A stretch of 64,000 bases of DNA from Accumulibacter sp032229525 (GCF_032229525.1 NZ_JAVTWB010000012.1:46020-110019); one strand, 5' to 3'. Shown: positions 1-9,255, counted from the first letter of the stretch. Notes: generated by a model not told the origin, from the sequence alone. A program made the numbers and translations.

Positions 1-369
1 CAGCAGACCGAATACCGCGTCTACATGCTCGGCTTCCTGCCCGGCTTTCCCTTCATGGGCGACCTGCCGCCAGCACTGCAATTGCCGCGGCGGAGTGAGC
101 CGCGTTTGCGGGTGCCGCCCGGCAGCGTGGCCATCGCGGGGGCACTGACCGCCATTTACCCATCGGAAAGCCCCGGCGGCTGGCATCTCCTGGGGCAGTG
201 TGCGGTGCCGCTATTCGATCCGGCGTGGCCGCAGCCCTCTCTTCTGCAGGCCGGAGACCGGGTTTCCTTCAGCACGGTGAATACGGCTGAGCACACGCGC
301 TTGCTGCACGCGGCCAAGGCACGCGCGCTTGATCTGGCGGCCTTTTCCGATGCCGAGGTGGCGTCGTGA
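1..369 (+). CDS. pxpB: 5-oxoprolinase subunit B (KipI/PxpB family), 5' end missing
   Basis: This is the C-terminal about 122 residues of a KipI/PxpB-type protein; the reading frame is open from base 1, so the true start lies outside the window. The segment YRVYMLGFLPGFPFMGDLP is the conserved core of the family (cyclophilin-like allophanate hydrolase subunit 1 fold). Together with PxpC and PxpA it forms the ATP-dependent 5-oxoprolinase that opens 5-oxoproline to glutamate in the cytoplasm. Its stop overlaps the GTG start of pxpC by 4 bases (GTGA), a sign of translational coupling. The order pxpB-pxpC-pxpA is the usual operon. Confidence 0.9.
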   Translation, partial: QQTEYRVYMLGFLPGFPFMGDLPPALQLPRRSEPRLRVPPGSVAIAGALTAIYPSESPGGWHLLGQCAVPLFDPAWPQPSLLQAGDRVSFSTVNTAEHTRLLHAAKARALDLAAFSDAEVAS

Positions 370-1397
370 GCGAGACAGTATCCGAGATCGAGGTCCGCAG
401 CGCCGGCGCCTATGCGTCGATTCAGGACGGCGGCCGCCGTGGCCTGCGCCGCGTCGGCGTACCGTGGTCCGGGGTGCTTGATCCGGCGTGGATGAAGATC
501 GCCAACGCACTGGTCGGCAATCAAGCCACGGCGCCCGTGATCGAGCATTTTGACGGTGGGCTGGTGCTGAAAGTGACACAGGGCCGCGTGCGCATGGCGT
601 TTGCCGGCCAGGCCAACGTCGACGTTTCCGGCGAACAGGGCGTACAGCGCGTCGTCTGCTGGCGCAGTGTTTGTGTTAATGCCGGAGAAACCCTGCGCAT
701 ACGGGCGCTGCGTGCCGGGCGACTGGTGGTGGTCGGCGTTGGCGGCCTGCAGGTGGCGCAAACGCTGGGTAGCGCCTCGACCTACGCGCGCGCTGGCATC
801 GGCAAGCCGCTGGCAGTGGGTGATCGACTGTCGGCGCGGTTCACCGAGGCGTCTGATTTTCTGCTGCCGGAGCCGCCCATCGACAACGATGAAGCCATTC
901 GTGTGGTCGCCGGGCCGCAGGCCGGGAACTTTGTCGACGATGCGCTGGCGCAGTTGTGCGCCGCGCCGTTTGCCGTCACCGATCAGGCCGACCGCATGGG
1001 TATCCGGCTGCAGGGCCCGCTGCTGCGGCACCGCTCGGACGCGCACAAGGACATCATCTCCGATGCCACCGTGCCGGGCTCGATGCAGGTGCCGGGCTCG
1101 GGCCAGCCAATCGTACTGCTGGCTGACGCCCAGACTGCCGGCGGCTATCCCAAGATTGCCACGGTGATTTCGGCCGACCTCGGGCGCCTGGCGAAGCGGC
1201 GGGCGGGCGAAACCCTGCGCTTTCAGTTGGTGGATGTCGCTGCCGCGGAGCAAGCCGCACGAACGCACGCGCAAAGGCTTGCACAGCTTATCGCCAGCAT
1301 TCGCCGTCTGCCGGGCGACGGCAGCGTCGATGTCGAGGCGCTTTACAACAGCGGCTTGATCAGCGCGCCGATCGGCGCCTTTGAAATCGAGGAGTGA
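366..1397 (+). CDS. pxpC: 5-oxoprolinase subunit C (biotin-dependent carboxyltransferase-like, PxpC)
   Basis: A 343-residue protein starting at a GTG that overlaps the pxpB stop. N-terminal EVRSAGAYASIQDGGRRGLRR and later GVPWSGVLDP are the conserved opening of the allophanate hydrolase subunit 2 (AHS2) family, which covers the whole length here. It partners PxpB in the 5-oxoprolinase complex, with PxpA supplying the third subunit. Older annotations call it a biotin-dependent carboxyltransferase or urea amidolyase-related protein; the neighbouring PxpA makes the 5-oxoprolinase role the better one. The function is inferred from family and operon context. Confidence 0.9.
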   Translation: MSETVSEIEVRSAGAYASIQDGGRRGLRRVGVPWSGVLDPAWMKIANALVGNQATAPVIEHFDGGLVLKVTQGRVRMAFAGQANVDVSGEQGVQRVVCWRSVCVNAGETLRIRALRAGRLVVVGVGGLQVAQTLGSASTYARAGIGKPLAVGDRLSARFTEASDFLLPEPPIDNDEAIRVVAGPQAGNFVDDALAQLCAAPFAVTDQADRMGIRLQGPLLRHRSDAHKDIISDATVPGSMQVPGSGQPIVLLADAQTAGGYPKIATVISADLGRLAKRRAGETLRFQLVDVAAAEQAARTHAQRLAQLIASIRRLPGDGSVDVEALYNSGLISAPIGAFEIEE

Positions 1398-1401
1398 GAA
1401 A

Positions 1402-2184
1402 GTGAACTCGGTGAAAACCATCAACCTCAACGCCGATCTGGGCGAGAGTTTTGGCCCGTGGTCAATGGGCGACGACGCGGCGATGCTCGACATCGTTGGC
1501 AGCGCCAACATCGCCTGCGGCTTTCACGCCGGGGATCCCATGGTCATGGGGGCGACGCTGCGTGCCGCGAAGGCCCGCGGCGTCAGCGTCGGCGCCCATC
1601 CCGGCTACGCCGACCTGCAAGGTTTTGGCCGCCGGCCGCAGTCGCTCAGCGCCGCGGAAGTGGAAGCGCTGGTGATCTATCAGGTGGGCGCGCTGCAAGG
1701 TCTGGCCGCCAGCGAGGGGATGACGGTAAGCCACGTCAAACCGCATGGCGCGCTGAACAATCAGGCCTGCGCCGAGCGGCCGTTGGCCGACGCCATCGCC
1801 CGCGCTGTGAAGGCCCTGGATCCGACGCTTATCCTGCTGGCACCGGCCCGCTCACAATTGGCGCTGGCCGGACGAGAGGCCGGGCTGCGGGTGGTCGACG
1901 AGATCTTCGCCGACCGGCGCTATCAGGATGACGGCCAACTCGTCCCGCGCAGTCAGCCCGGCGCCGTCATTCACGACCCGGAGCAGGCCCTGGCGCACAT
2001 CCGCGCGATGCTCGATGCCGGCGCGCTGGTCAGCGCCGGCGGCCACCAAATTCCGGTTCAGGCCGGCAGCATCTGCATCCACGGCGACTCGCCGAGCGCC
2101 GTGGCGCTGGCCAGGCATCTGCGCGATGGCCTGATCAACGCAGGGTATGCGTTGGCGCCGTTGACGGCGATGCCTTGGGCGTGA
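1402..2184 (+). CDS. pxpA: 5-oxoprolinase subunit A (LamB/YcsF family)
   Basis: A 260-residue LamB/YcsF protein. INLNADLGESFG near the N-terminus, then NIACGFHAGDP and VGAHPGYAD, are family hallmarks; VKPHGALNN carries further conserved His/Asn. The start chosen is the GTG at 1402, because GGAG at 1391-1394 sits seven bases upstream; an in-frame TTG at 1381 lacks such a site and would overlap pxpC. It completes the PxpABC complex converting 5-oxoproline plus ATP to glutamate. It is the last gene of the operon; the next gene lies on the opposite strand. Confidence 0.92.
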   Translation: MNSVKTINLNADLGESFGPWSMGDDAAMLDIVGSANIACGFHAGDPMVMGATLRAAKARGVSVGAHPGYADLQGFGRRPQSLSAAEVEALVIYQVGALQGLAASEGMTVSHVKPHGALNNQACAERPLADAIARAVKALDPTLILLAPARSQLALAGREAGLRVVDEIFADRRYQDDGQLVPRSQPGAVIHDPEQALAHIRAMLDAGALVSAGGHQIPVQAGSICIHGDSPSAVALARHLRDGLINAGYALAPLTAMPWA

Positions 2185-2370
2185 CCGGGGGAGTTCCCGG
2201 CAAGAAACCGTCAACCGCTCGCAAAAAGCAAGGTGAGGAAACAGGCTTTCGCCTACCCTCGCTCATCAACCCGTCCATGGGGCTTTCCCGCCGTCGTCCG
2301 GACCGTGAAGCCCGCGCTTGGGGTCCCTTGCTCTTCTCGGGACTGACATCGGCCCTGAGCGCGACTGAGG

Positions 2371-2961
2371 TCACATGATGCGGAACTTCATGGTCACGCG
2401 CTCATCGTTCCAGATGTCGTCCGGGCTGATCGAGTTGCGGCGGAACTTGAACGAGACATCGGCCTTGCGAAAGGCCTCGTAGACCAGTTCCGAGCAGATG
2501 TACTTGCGGTCGCGGTTCTTGCGGCCTCGCCTGAAAAGAATGCGCATCGCGATGCGAAAAATCTCCCAGTTGTCGTAAGGTCTGGTGAGTTCATCCATGC
2601 CAAAGCTGATCACTGCCTTGAGCTTCTCGTCGTGCGGCTCCGGCATGATGCGGGCGATCAGGATGCGTCCCTTGTACGGTTTGTTCCTGCCGTGGTAATC
2701 ACGGACATACTTGGACAAGGGAACGAGGCGAACCCCGATGGCAGTCTCGCTCTCGAGAACGAAGATACGCTGCAAATTATCGTCGCGATAGATAACGCCG
2801 ATGTGGCTCCAGACGGACCTGGTGAACCACTGGATGGTCTTCGAAAAAAAGTAGGTGCCGGAGCAAAAAACGATGTCACCGGTCTGCAACTGATCGCGAG
2901 CCTCATCGTAGTCGAGGATGGGGAGTTTGGCGACGGCTTTGACGCCGAGGGGATCGGCCAC
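2371..2961 (-). CDS. YiiX/YebB-like permuted NlpC/P60 (papain-fold) hydrolase
   Basis: A 196-residue protein. QTGDIVFCSG, SHIGVIYRD (likely catalytic His) and KYICSELVYEAF (likely catalytic Cys) occur in the His-before-Cys order typical of the circularly permuted NlpC/P60 families such as YiiX and YebB. I see no signal peptide or membrane segment, so a cytoplasmic site is likely. Some members cleave peptides or thioesters or act on lipids; the substrate here is unknown. The GTG start at 2961 is supported by GGAG eight bases upstream. It is read in the same direction as dgt, 220 bases downstream of it on the map, with no obvious functional link. Confidence 0.75.
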   Translation of the reverse strand: MADPLGVKAVAKLPILDYDEARDQLQTGDIVFCSGTYFFSKTIQWFTRSVWSHIGVIYRDDNLQRIFVLESETAIGVRLVPLSKYVRDYHGRNKPYKGRILIARIMPEPHDEKLKAVISFGMDELTRPYDNWEIFRIAMRILFRRGRKNRDRKYICSELVYEAFRKADVSFKFRRNSISPDDIWNDERVTMKFRIM

Positions 2962-3182
2962 GTGGGGCTCCGTTCAAGAGGCAAGGGTGACGGCCAAGCT
3001 CGTCAGGAAATGGGAAATAGTAGGGGGCTATTCTGCTGCGCAGGTATCCCGTCAGCGACCATCAAAAACAATCACCCAACACTTGCTTCGACCTCCTGGC
3101 CGAAATTCGGGTTAGCGCTCGAATCATCGTCGCCGAACCGCGAGGCCTGCCCACCCAGGCGACAACTGGCGGCAAGCGCAGA

Positions 3183-4304
3183 TCAGCTCTCGCTGACAGT
3201 GAACAAGCGCCGGTGCTCCTTGATCGCATAACGGTCGGTCATGCCGGCGATATAGTCGGCAACCCGGCGCACCTGGTCGCCATCGCCTGCGGCCTGGTAC
3301 TGCGGTGGTAGCAGGCGAGAATTGCTGGTGAAGGCCGCGAACAAATCACTGACGATGCGTTGTGCCTTGCTGGCCATCCGCAGCACCTGATAGTGCTGAT
3401 AAAGCTGGGTTCGCAAAAAACGTTTCATCTGCCGCTGAGCTTCAAACGATTCTTCGGAGAACGTGACCAGCGCGGGGCCGAGCCGTACCTCGGCAATATC
3501 CCTGGGCAGCAAGCGGGCAATGTTGCCGGCGGTGCTGTCGATCAGGTCGCAAACCTGAGTGTTGATCATGCGCCGGATCGTCTCGTGAATCAGACGGCGC
3601 CCGCCGAGCCGGGGATAAGCGCGCCGGACATCGCCAACGTGCCGCGCAAACAAGTCAAGCTCTTCCAGTTGCTCAAGCTTTATCAGCCCGGCACGCAATC
3701 CGTCGTCTACGTCGTGGTTGTTGTAGGCGATTTCGTCGGCCAAGTTGCATATCTGGGCTTCCAGCGATGGCCGTGTGCGATCGAGGAAGCGTTCGCCAAG
3801 GGCGCCAAGCTGACGGGCGTTTTCCAAGGAGCAATGCTTGACGATGCCTTCGCGGGTCTCGAAGCAGAGATTGAGGCCATCGAAAGCGGCGTAGCGCTCC
3901 TCCAGCAGATCTACGGTCCGCAGGCTTTGCAGGTTATGCTCGAAGCCGCCATGATCGCGCATGCACTCGTTGAGCGCCTCCTGCCCGGCGTGACCAAAAG
4001 GCGTATGCCCGAGGTCGTGGGCGAGCGAAATCGCTTCGGCGAGATCCTCGTTGAGTCGCAGTGCGCGCGCAATGCCGCGAGCGATTTGCGCGACCTCGAG
4101 GCTGTGGGTCAAGCGGGTACGGAACAGATCGCCTTCGTGGTTGACGAAAACCTGAGTCTTGTATTCCAGGCGCCGGAAGGCGGTCGAGTGCACAATCCGG
4201 TCCCTGTCCCGCTGGAACTCGCTGCGATGCAAGGGCGGAGGGTCCGCTAGCTGACGACCGCGGGTGTTGGCCGAAGATACGGCGTATGGCGCCAGTTCAA
4301 ACAT
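3183..4304 (-). CDS. dgt: deoxyguanosinetriphosphate triphosphohydrolase-like protein
   Basis: A 373-residue HD-domain dNTPase. TRLTHSLEVAQIAR (His67) and SLAHDLGHTPFGHAGQEAL (His96-Asp97) make the metal-binding H...HD...D core of dGTPase-like enzymes, which split dNTPs into nucleoside and triphosphate. The ATG at 4304 (MFELAPYAVS) is preferred over an upstream in-frame start at 4355, because it gives only an 8-base overlap with the aroB stop. The gene follows aroK-aroB in the same direction, a common arrangement in betaproteobacteria, and is probably co-transcribed. Length fits the shorter type 2 Dgt-like subfamily, so dGTP specificity is not assured. Confidence 0.9.
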   Translation of the reverse strand: MFELAPYAVSSANTRGRQLADPPPLHRSEFQRDRDRIVHSTAFRRLEYKTQVFVNHEGDLFRTRLTHSLEVAQIARGIARALRLNEDLAEAISLAHDLGHTPFGHAGQEALNECMRDHGGFEHNLQSLRTVDLLEERYAAFDGLNLCFETREGIVKHCSLENARQLGALGERFLDRTRPSLEAQICNLADEIAYNNHDVDDGLRAGLIKLEQLEELDLFARHVGDVRRAYPRLGGRRLIHETIRRMINTQVCDLIDSTAGNIARLLPRDIAEVRLGPALVTFSEESFEAQRQMKRFLRTQLYQHYQVLRMASKAQRIVSDLFAAFTSNSRLLPPQYQAAGDGDQVRRVADYIAGMTDRYAIKEHRRLFTVSES

Positions 4305-5385
4305 GTGCGGAGCGCAGCTCAATGGCTTTGCGAACCTGGGCGGGCGAAGCAACATCGGTGACCACGGACTGGCCGATGCGCTTCAGCAGTACGAAGCGAA
4401 GATTTCCGTCCTGTACCTTCTTGTCGTTCTGCATCAGCTCAAGGTAGCGCTCAATAGCCAGGTTCGGCCCCGACACCGGCAAACCTGCGCGATGAAAGAG
4501 CCGTTCGACACGTCCGAGCGCGCGAGAATCGAGCCATCCCAACTGCGACGAGAGCTCGGCCGCCATCATCGTGCCGGCCGCGACAGCTTCGCCGTGCAAC
4601 CATTCTCCGTAACCGATCCCGGTTTCTATCGCGTGACCGAAAGTATGTCCCAGGTTGAGCAAGGCGCGCTCGCCACGCTCGTGCTCGTCGGCGGCAACCA
4701 CTTCGGCCTTGTTTCGACAGGAGCGGCAGATAGCCTCAGAAAGGGCCGCCGGGTCGCGAGACAGCAAGCGTTCGATGTTCGCTTCAAGCCACTCGAAGAA
4801 GGGCAAGTCCCTGATCAGACCGTACTTGATGATCTCCGCTACACCAGCGCGCAGTTCCCGGTCGGGGAGGGTGCTCAGAGTCTCCGTATCGGCGAGGACG
4901 ACCTGGGGCTGATGGAAGGCGCCGATCATGTTCTTGCCGAGCGGGTGATTTATCGCCGTCTTGCCCCCCACCGACGAATCGACTTGCGCGAGGAGCGTCG
5001 TGGGGACCTGAATCAAGGGCATGCCGCGTTGAAAGCAGGCGGCGGCAAAGCCCGTAATGTCGCCGACGACGCCGCCGCCAAGGGCCACCAGGGTCGTCGA
5101 GCGTTCACAGCGACCCGCCAGCAGGGCGTCGAAAATCGAGTTGAGCGTCGGCCAGTTCTTGAACTGCTCCCCGTCCGGCAGGACTATCTCGCTGACACTG
5201 ACGCCAGCACGACGTAGGGGCTCGGCGAAGCGGTCGAGGTAGAGGGGTCCGACCGTGGCGTTGGTGACGATCGCCACTTTCAGCTGGCGGAGAAACGGCA
5301 GCAGCAACTCGCCGCGATCGAGAACGCCACGGCCAACGAGAATCGGATAAGAACGTGCGCCGAGCGCAACCGTCAGCGTTTCCAT
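4297..5385 (-). CDS. aroB: 3-dehydroquinate synthase
   Basis: A 362-residue enzyme of the shikimate pathway that converts DAHP to 3-dehydroquinate, using NAD+ and a divalent metal. Seen motifs: LPDGEQFKNW, GGGVVGDITGFAAA (nucleotide-binding loop), PTTLLAQVDSSVGGKTAIN, and the metal ligands in LNLGHTFGHAIE and EWLHGEAVAAG. Length is standard. Its start overlaps the aroK end by 13 bases and its stop overlaps the dgt start by 8, so aroK-aroB-dgt form a tightly coupled unit. Confidence 0.97.
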   Translation of the reverse strand: METLTVALGARSYPILVGRGVLDRGELLLPFLRQLKVAIVTNATVGPLYLDRFAEPLRRAGVSVSEIVLPDGEQFKNWPTLNSIFDALLAGRCERSTTLVALGGGVVGDITGFAAACFQRGMPLIQVPTTLLAQVDSSVGGKTAINHPLGKNMIGAFHQPQVVLADTETLSTLPDRELRAGVAEIIKYGLIRDLPFFEWLEANIERLLSRDPAALSEAICRSCRNKAEVVAADEHERGERALLNLGHTFGHAIETGIGYGEWLHGEAVAAGTMMAAELSSQLGWLDSRALGRVERLFHRAGLPVSGPNLAIERYLELMQNDKKVQDGNLRFVLLKRIGQSVVTDVASPAQVRKAIELRSAHV

Positions 5386-5909
5386 GCTTCCCTCATTTCC
5401 TTGATTAGTGGTTGAAAGACCGAGTGGGCATTGATTCGACTGCCACTGACGACCAGATCCGCTATGCTCCGATAGAGCGGGTCGCGCTCGGCATGGAGTT
5501 CGCGAAGCTTCTGCATTGGGTCAGCCACCTGCAAGAGGGGCCGATTCTTGTCATGCCGCGTGCGTTCGCAGAGCGTTGGCAGCGGCACGTTGAGATAGAC
5601 GACCAGACCACTTGCCTTCAGGTTCTCCCGGTTTTCCGGACGGAGCACAGCGCCACCACCAGTCGCAACGACAAGACCGCGCAAGCACGCAAGGTCGGCG
5701 ATGACCTGAACCTCGCGCTTGCGAAAGCCCTCTTCCCCTTCGATCTCGAAGATCGTCGGCAAACGAACGCCCGTGCGAGACTCGATTTCGTGGTCCGAGT
5801 CAACGAAAGCGTAAGACAGGCGCTTGGCCAGCACCTTGGCGATGGTCGTTTTCCCAGCCCCCATCAGGCCTACCAGATAGACGTTCCGTCTCTCGTCCTC
5901 AATGTTCAC
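5373..5909 (-). CDS. aroK: shikimate kinase
   Basis: A 178-residue P-loop kinase that phosphorylates shikimate at the 3-position. Walker A is GLMGAGKTT (residues 14-22); DSDHEIE binds shikimate; GEEGFRKRE and ATGGGAVLR are further family motifs. Translation starts at GTG 5909. It overlaps aroB by 13 bases. pilQ lies just upstream in the same direction, the classical pilMNOPQ-aroKB order, but a strong terminator-like hairpin sits between them (5953-5983), so aroK may depend on read-through or on its own promoter, which I could not place convincingly. Confidence 0.96.
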   Translation of the reverse strand: MNIEDERRNVYLVGLMGAGKTTIAKVLAKRLSYAFVDSDHEIESRTGVRLPTIFEIEGEEGFRKREVQVIADLACLRGLVVATGGGAVLRPENRENLKASGLVVYLNVPLPTLCERTRHDKNRPLLQVADPMQKLRELHAERDPLYRSIADLVVSGSRINAHSVFQPLIKEMREAWKR

Positions 5910-5952
5910 GGGCTCATTCTATCGCATGGTCAGGGAGCAAAATCGGGGCAGC

Positions 5953-5983
5953 AAAAAGGCCGGCTCATCGCCGGCCTTTTTTT
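5953..5983 (-). terminator. intrinsic (possibly bidirectional) terminator between pilQ and aroK
   Basis: Seven-base perfect stem GGCCGGC (5958-5964) and GCCGGCC (5970-5976) with a five-base loop, flanked by A5 on one side and T7 on the other. Read on the minus strand it ends the pilMNOPQ transcript 12 bases past the pilQ stop. The flanking A and T tracts would let it work in either direction. Confidence 0.85.
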
Positions 5984-5995
5984 GCCCAGCCGCGG

Positions 5996-8056
5996 TCAGC
6001 GTACCGACAGCTTCTCGGCGACGATCCGTGGCGTGATGAAAACCAGCAGTTCGGTCTTGTCATCGATGATTTCCCGATTCTTGAACAGGAAGCCAATATA
6101 GGGGAGGTCGCCGAAAAACGGTATGCGCGTGGTGTTGTTGCGAGTTTCTTGCGTATAGATGCCACCAATGACGACCGTGCCGCCGTTTTCGACCAACACT
6201 TGGGTCTTGACATGCTTGGTATCGATTGCCACCCCAGCGCCAGTCGATAGACGGGTGTTCGGTGTGTCCTTGTTGACGTCAAGCTCCATGGAGATCTTGC
6301 CATCCGGGGTAATCTGGGGCGTCACTTTCAGCGCCAGATTGGCCTTGCGGAACGACACGCTGGTGGCACCTGAGCTCGTCGCCTGTTGATACGGAATTTC
6401 GACACCCTGCTCGATGATCGCTTCGACCTGATTGGCCGTCATCACCCGCGGACTGGAGATGACCTTACCGCGACCGTCGGCTTCGAGGGCCGAGATTTCA
6501 GCGGTGAGAAACTGTGTCAATGCATTGTTGAACAGGAGGAAGTTCAAACTCCCGGGGATTCCTGTCCGCGGTGTTGCCGGCAAGTTCACCTGGCTTCCCG
6601 TCATGTCAAGATTGCCGCTGATCGTCCCGCTGTCGCCGCCTACCCTGACCGCGCCGTTGGGAAAGGTTTGGCGCCAACCCAGGCGTACGCCGAGGTTCTT
6701 CGCAAAACTGTCTCCCGCTTCGACGATACGGGCTTCGATCATCACCTGTCGAGCAGCAACGTCGACCTTGGCGATCATCGCTCGCACCTCCTCGAGGCGG
6801 CTCGGAGTGTCCTTGACGAAGAGGATGTTGGAGCGCTCCTCGACCACCGCGCTGCCACGCTTGGAAAGCAATGGCTGCTTGGGATCTGAAAGCAGTTTCT
6901 TGATCGCGTCAGCCTTGATGTAGTTCATCTGGAAACTCTCGGCCAACAGTGGCTCAAGGTCGCCGATCTGTATGCGCGACTCGAAGTCGAGCTTTTCCTT
7001 GGTGGCGATTTCCTCGCGTGGGGCAATCAGGATCACATTTCCATTCTTGCGCATGTCCAGGCCCTTCTGCTGCATGATGATGTCCAGCGCCTGGTCCCAC
7101 GGAACATCCCTGAGGATCAATGTAATGGAGCCGCCGACGGAATCACTGACGACCATGTTCATGCCAGTGAACTCACCGATGACTTGCAGAAGCCGGCGCA
7201 CATCGACATTCTGGAAGTTGAGCGACAGCTTCTCTCCCTGATAGCCTCCGCGCGTTCCTTGCACCAGCTTGTTCGGGTTCTCGATGACCGGCTTGACTTC
7301 AATCACGAACTGGGTGTCGGACTGATAGGCATTGTGCTCCCACAGGCCGGTCGGAGTGATCGTCATGCGCGCATTGGGACCATTCTGCAGGGTGTTAACA
7401 GTCAACACGGGGGTAGCGAAATCGGTTACATCGAGCCGTTTGCGAAGCGAGTTCGGGACACTGACGTTGGTAAAATCGACCACCAGGTTGGCCCCTTGTT
7501 GCCGGATGTCGATTCCGGCATTGGCGTCACTCAGGTCGACCGTGATACGCCCCTCGCCGTCCTTGCCCCGTCGGAACGTGATGTCGCGAACGCTGTTCGT
7601 GGTATCGGAAGAACGTGCCTTGGCGAAATGATCGAGCGTAGCCTCGCCCCGAGATGTCGTGCTGGGGAGCAAGGCAAGCAATAGGCTGGTACCGTCGATC
7701 GTCGCCTCGTAGGTCATTGCCTTGTTGAGATTCAAGACCAATCGGGTCCTGTCCTCGGCCTGGACGATATTGGCGCTCTTCAGATCTCCCTCGTTGTAAG
7801 TCTGGCTGGACTTGCCCAGACCATTGGTCGTATTCGGGAAGTCAAATGCGATACGTGCCGGCTTGGCAACGCTGAAGGCTTGAGGCAAGGCCTTCAACGC
7901 TTCCTTGAACGTAAGCTTGACGTTGAGCACCGAGCCTTGCTGGACGACGTTGATGGACTCGATGATATTCGGCTTGGCTTCCTGAGCATTCGCCGTCCCG
8001 AGCGCGAACAGCACGGCGCTGACGAAGCCGAGCAAGTACTGTTTGATCTGCTTCAT
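5996..8056 (-). CDS. pilQ: type IV pilus secretin PilQ
   Basis: A 686-residue outer-membrane secretin through which the type IV pilus leaves the cell. A signal peptide covers about residues 1-24 (ends GTANA-QEAK). AMIN-type domains follow (about 30-250), then the secretin/TonB short N-terminal domain (around KLSLNFQNVDVRRLLQVIGE), a NolW-like N1 domain (NYIKADAIKKLLSD), and the C-terminal secretin domain with VEIPYQQATSSG and VVIGGIYTQE. Length is normal. The start directly abuts the pilP stop. It is the last gene of pilMNOPQ and is followed by a terminator. Confidence 0.96.
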   Translation of the reverse strand: MKQIKQYLLGFVSAVLFALGTANAQEAKPNIIESINVVQQGSVLNVKLTFKEALKALPQAFSVAKPARIAFDFPNTTNGLGKSSQTYNEGDLKSANIVQAEDRTRLVLNLNKAMTYEATIDGTSLLLALLPSTTSRGEATLDHFAKARSSDTTNSVRDITFRRGKDGEGRITVDLSDANAGIDIRQQGANLVVDFTNVSVPNSLRKRLDVTDFATPVLTVNTLQNGPNARMTITPTGLWEHNAYQSDTQFVIEVKPVIENPNKLVQGTRGGYQGEKLSLNFQNVDVRRLLQVIGEFTGMNMVVSDSVGGSITLILRDVPWDQALDIIMQQKGLDMRKNGNVILIAPREEIATKEKLDFESRIQIGDLEPLLAESFQMNYIKADAIKKLLSDPKQPLLSKRGSAVVEERSNILFVKDTPSRLEEVRAMIAKVDVAARQVMIEARIVEAGDSFAKNLGVRLGWRQTFPNGAVRVGGDSGTISGNLDMTGSQVNLPATPRTGIPGSLNFLLFNNALTQFLTAEISALEADGRGKVISSPRVMTANQVEAIIEQGVEIPYQQATSSGATSVSFRKANLALKVTPQITPDGKISMELDVNKDTPNTRLSTGAGVAIDTKHVKTQVLVENGGTVVIGGIYTQETRNNTTRIPFFGDLPYIGFLFKNREIIDDKTELLVFITPRIVAEKLSVR

Positions 8057-8581
8057 TTACTTCGCTCCCTGTTCCTGCAACAGCAGGTTGCTCGTCCTCT
8101 CCACCCAGTCACCGGCGGAATCTTGAATGAGCTCTCGCAATGTCACCTCTGATTCGGAAACGTCGACCACCACGCCGAAGTTCTGTCCCATGTAATTGCC
8201 GATCTTGACCTGATACAACGCACTATCTGCCTGAATGATGGCATACGACACTTTCTTCCTGCTCATCACGCCAACGTATTTCAGCGACTCCAGGGGATAA
8301 AGCTCCAACGGTTCCTTCGGTCGTTCCAGGTCTGGTCTGAAGGCGCCGCCGCCTTTCTTCGATTCCGACCCCAGTTTGGCTGGCTTAAAAGGGTCAAGCA
8401 AGTCGCCCACATCATAGGGAACGGGTTCGTAGGGCTCCACCACCGGCACGGGAGGTATCTTGCCCTTGGCATCCAGGGCCACCGTACTCATCCACTCCCG
8501 GAGACCCTCATGGTCGCTCTCCGCACAGGCGACCAAACCGATACTGGCCAGCAGGACAAGGAGTTTAAGGAGTTTGCTCAT
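8057..8581 (-). CDS. pilP: type IV pilus assembly lipoprotein PilP
   Basis: A 174-residue inner-membrane lipoprotein. The signal peptide ends in a lipobox-like LVAC with Cys19 as the lipidated residue. The C-terminal domain (YPLESLKYVGVMSRKKVSYAII and onward) is the conserved PilP beta-sandwich that contacts PilQ. It joins the PilN-PilO heterodimer to the secretin. Its start overlaps the pilO stop by 4 bases and its stop touches the pilQ start. Confidence 0.94.
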   Translation of the reverse strand: MSKLLKLLVLLASIGLVACAESDHEGLREWMSTVALDAKGKIPPVPVVEPYEPVPYDVGDLLDPFKPAKLGSESKKGGGAFRPDLERPKEPLELYPLESLKYVGVMSRKKVSYAIIQADSALYQVKIGNYMGQNFGVVVDVSESEVTLRELIQDSAGDWVERTSNLLLQEQGAK

Positions 8582-9255
8582 CTCCTCCCACCCTTCTTCG
8601 CCTCTTCGGCAGCCTTTTTCTTTGCTGCCAATTCCTCCGCATCAAGATAACGGAAGGTCTTGGTAACCGCGTCGAGCACCAGACTCCCGTCTTTGCTCTG
8701 CGGATTGGCGACAATGGCGATGTTGTTCAAGGTGACAATTCTGGAGAGCTTGCCAATATCCCCGGCGAAAGCACCGAAGTCATGGTAAGTACCCGTCAGA
8801 CGGACATTGATTGGCAGTTCGGCATAGAAGTCCTTGACCTGTTCGGCTCCGGGTTTGAAGAGATCGAACTGCAGGCCCCGACCCATCCCTGCCTGATTGA
8901 CTTCGACCAGCAAGGACTCGACTTCGGACTTGTTAGGCAGCTGTTTCAAGAGCGCGCCGAAGGAACGATCGATTTCATTCAGCTGCTGAACGTACAGGTC
9001 GAGGTTGACGGCTTGCTTCTTCTTGGCTACAAACTGGTCCTTCAACGCCAGCTCAGCCTCCTGCTTGGCGTGCAGAGAATCCAGCTGGTCAGCCCAGACA
9101 AACCACCAACCAGCCAGCAAGACGATCAAGAACACGCTCAACAGTACGGTCACGCGCGGCACGACGGGCCACGCCCCCGGATCCTGCGGATTCAGATTCT
9201 GGAAATCCCGGAGGACTTCTCTGAAATCGATCGACGGAAGGGCGGGCGCTTTCAT
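8578..9255 (-). CDS. pilO: type IV pilus alignment protein PilO
   Basis: A 225-residue bitopic inner-membrane protein. One membrane segment lies at about residues 32-50 (VTVLLSVFLIVLLAGWWFVW), followed by a coiled-coil stretch and a periplasmic ferredoxin-like domain (YAELPINVRLTGTYHDFGAF). The lysine/alanine-rich tail is typical of betaproteobacterial PilO. It pairs with PilN and binds PilP. Four-base overlaps with pilN and pilP point to translational coupling. Confidence 0.94.
   Translation of the reverse strand: MKAPALPSIDFREVLRDFQNLNPQDPGAWPVVPRVTVLLSVFLIVLLAGWWFVWADQLDSLHAKQEAELALKDQFVAKKKQAVNLDLYVQQLNEIDRSFGALLKQLPNKSEVESLLVEVNQAGMGRGLQFDLFKPGAEQVKDFYAELPINVRLTGTYHDFGAFAGDIGKLSRIVTLNNIAIVANPQSKDGSLVLDAVTKTFRYLDAEELAAKKKAAEEAKKGGRR

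Noticed and set aside
156..1511. 451-residue open frame antisense to pxpB/pxpC
   Set aside because: A GC-rich shadow frame: no domain, and the opposite strand carries clear family motifs throughout.
5910..5952. sigma70 promoter for aroK between the terminator and the gene
   Set aside because: A TAGAAT box exists, but no -35 box lies at 16-18 bases; possible pairs are 13-16 apart and poor.
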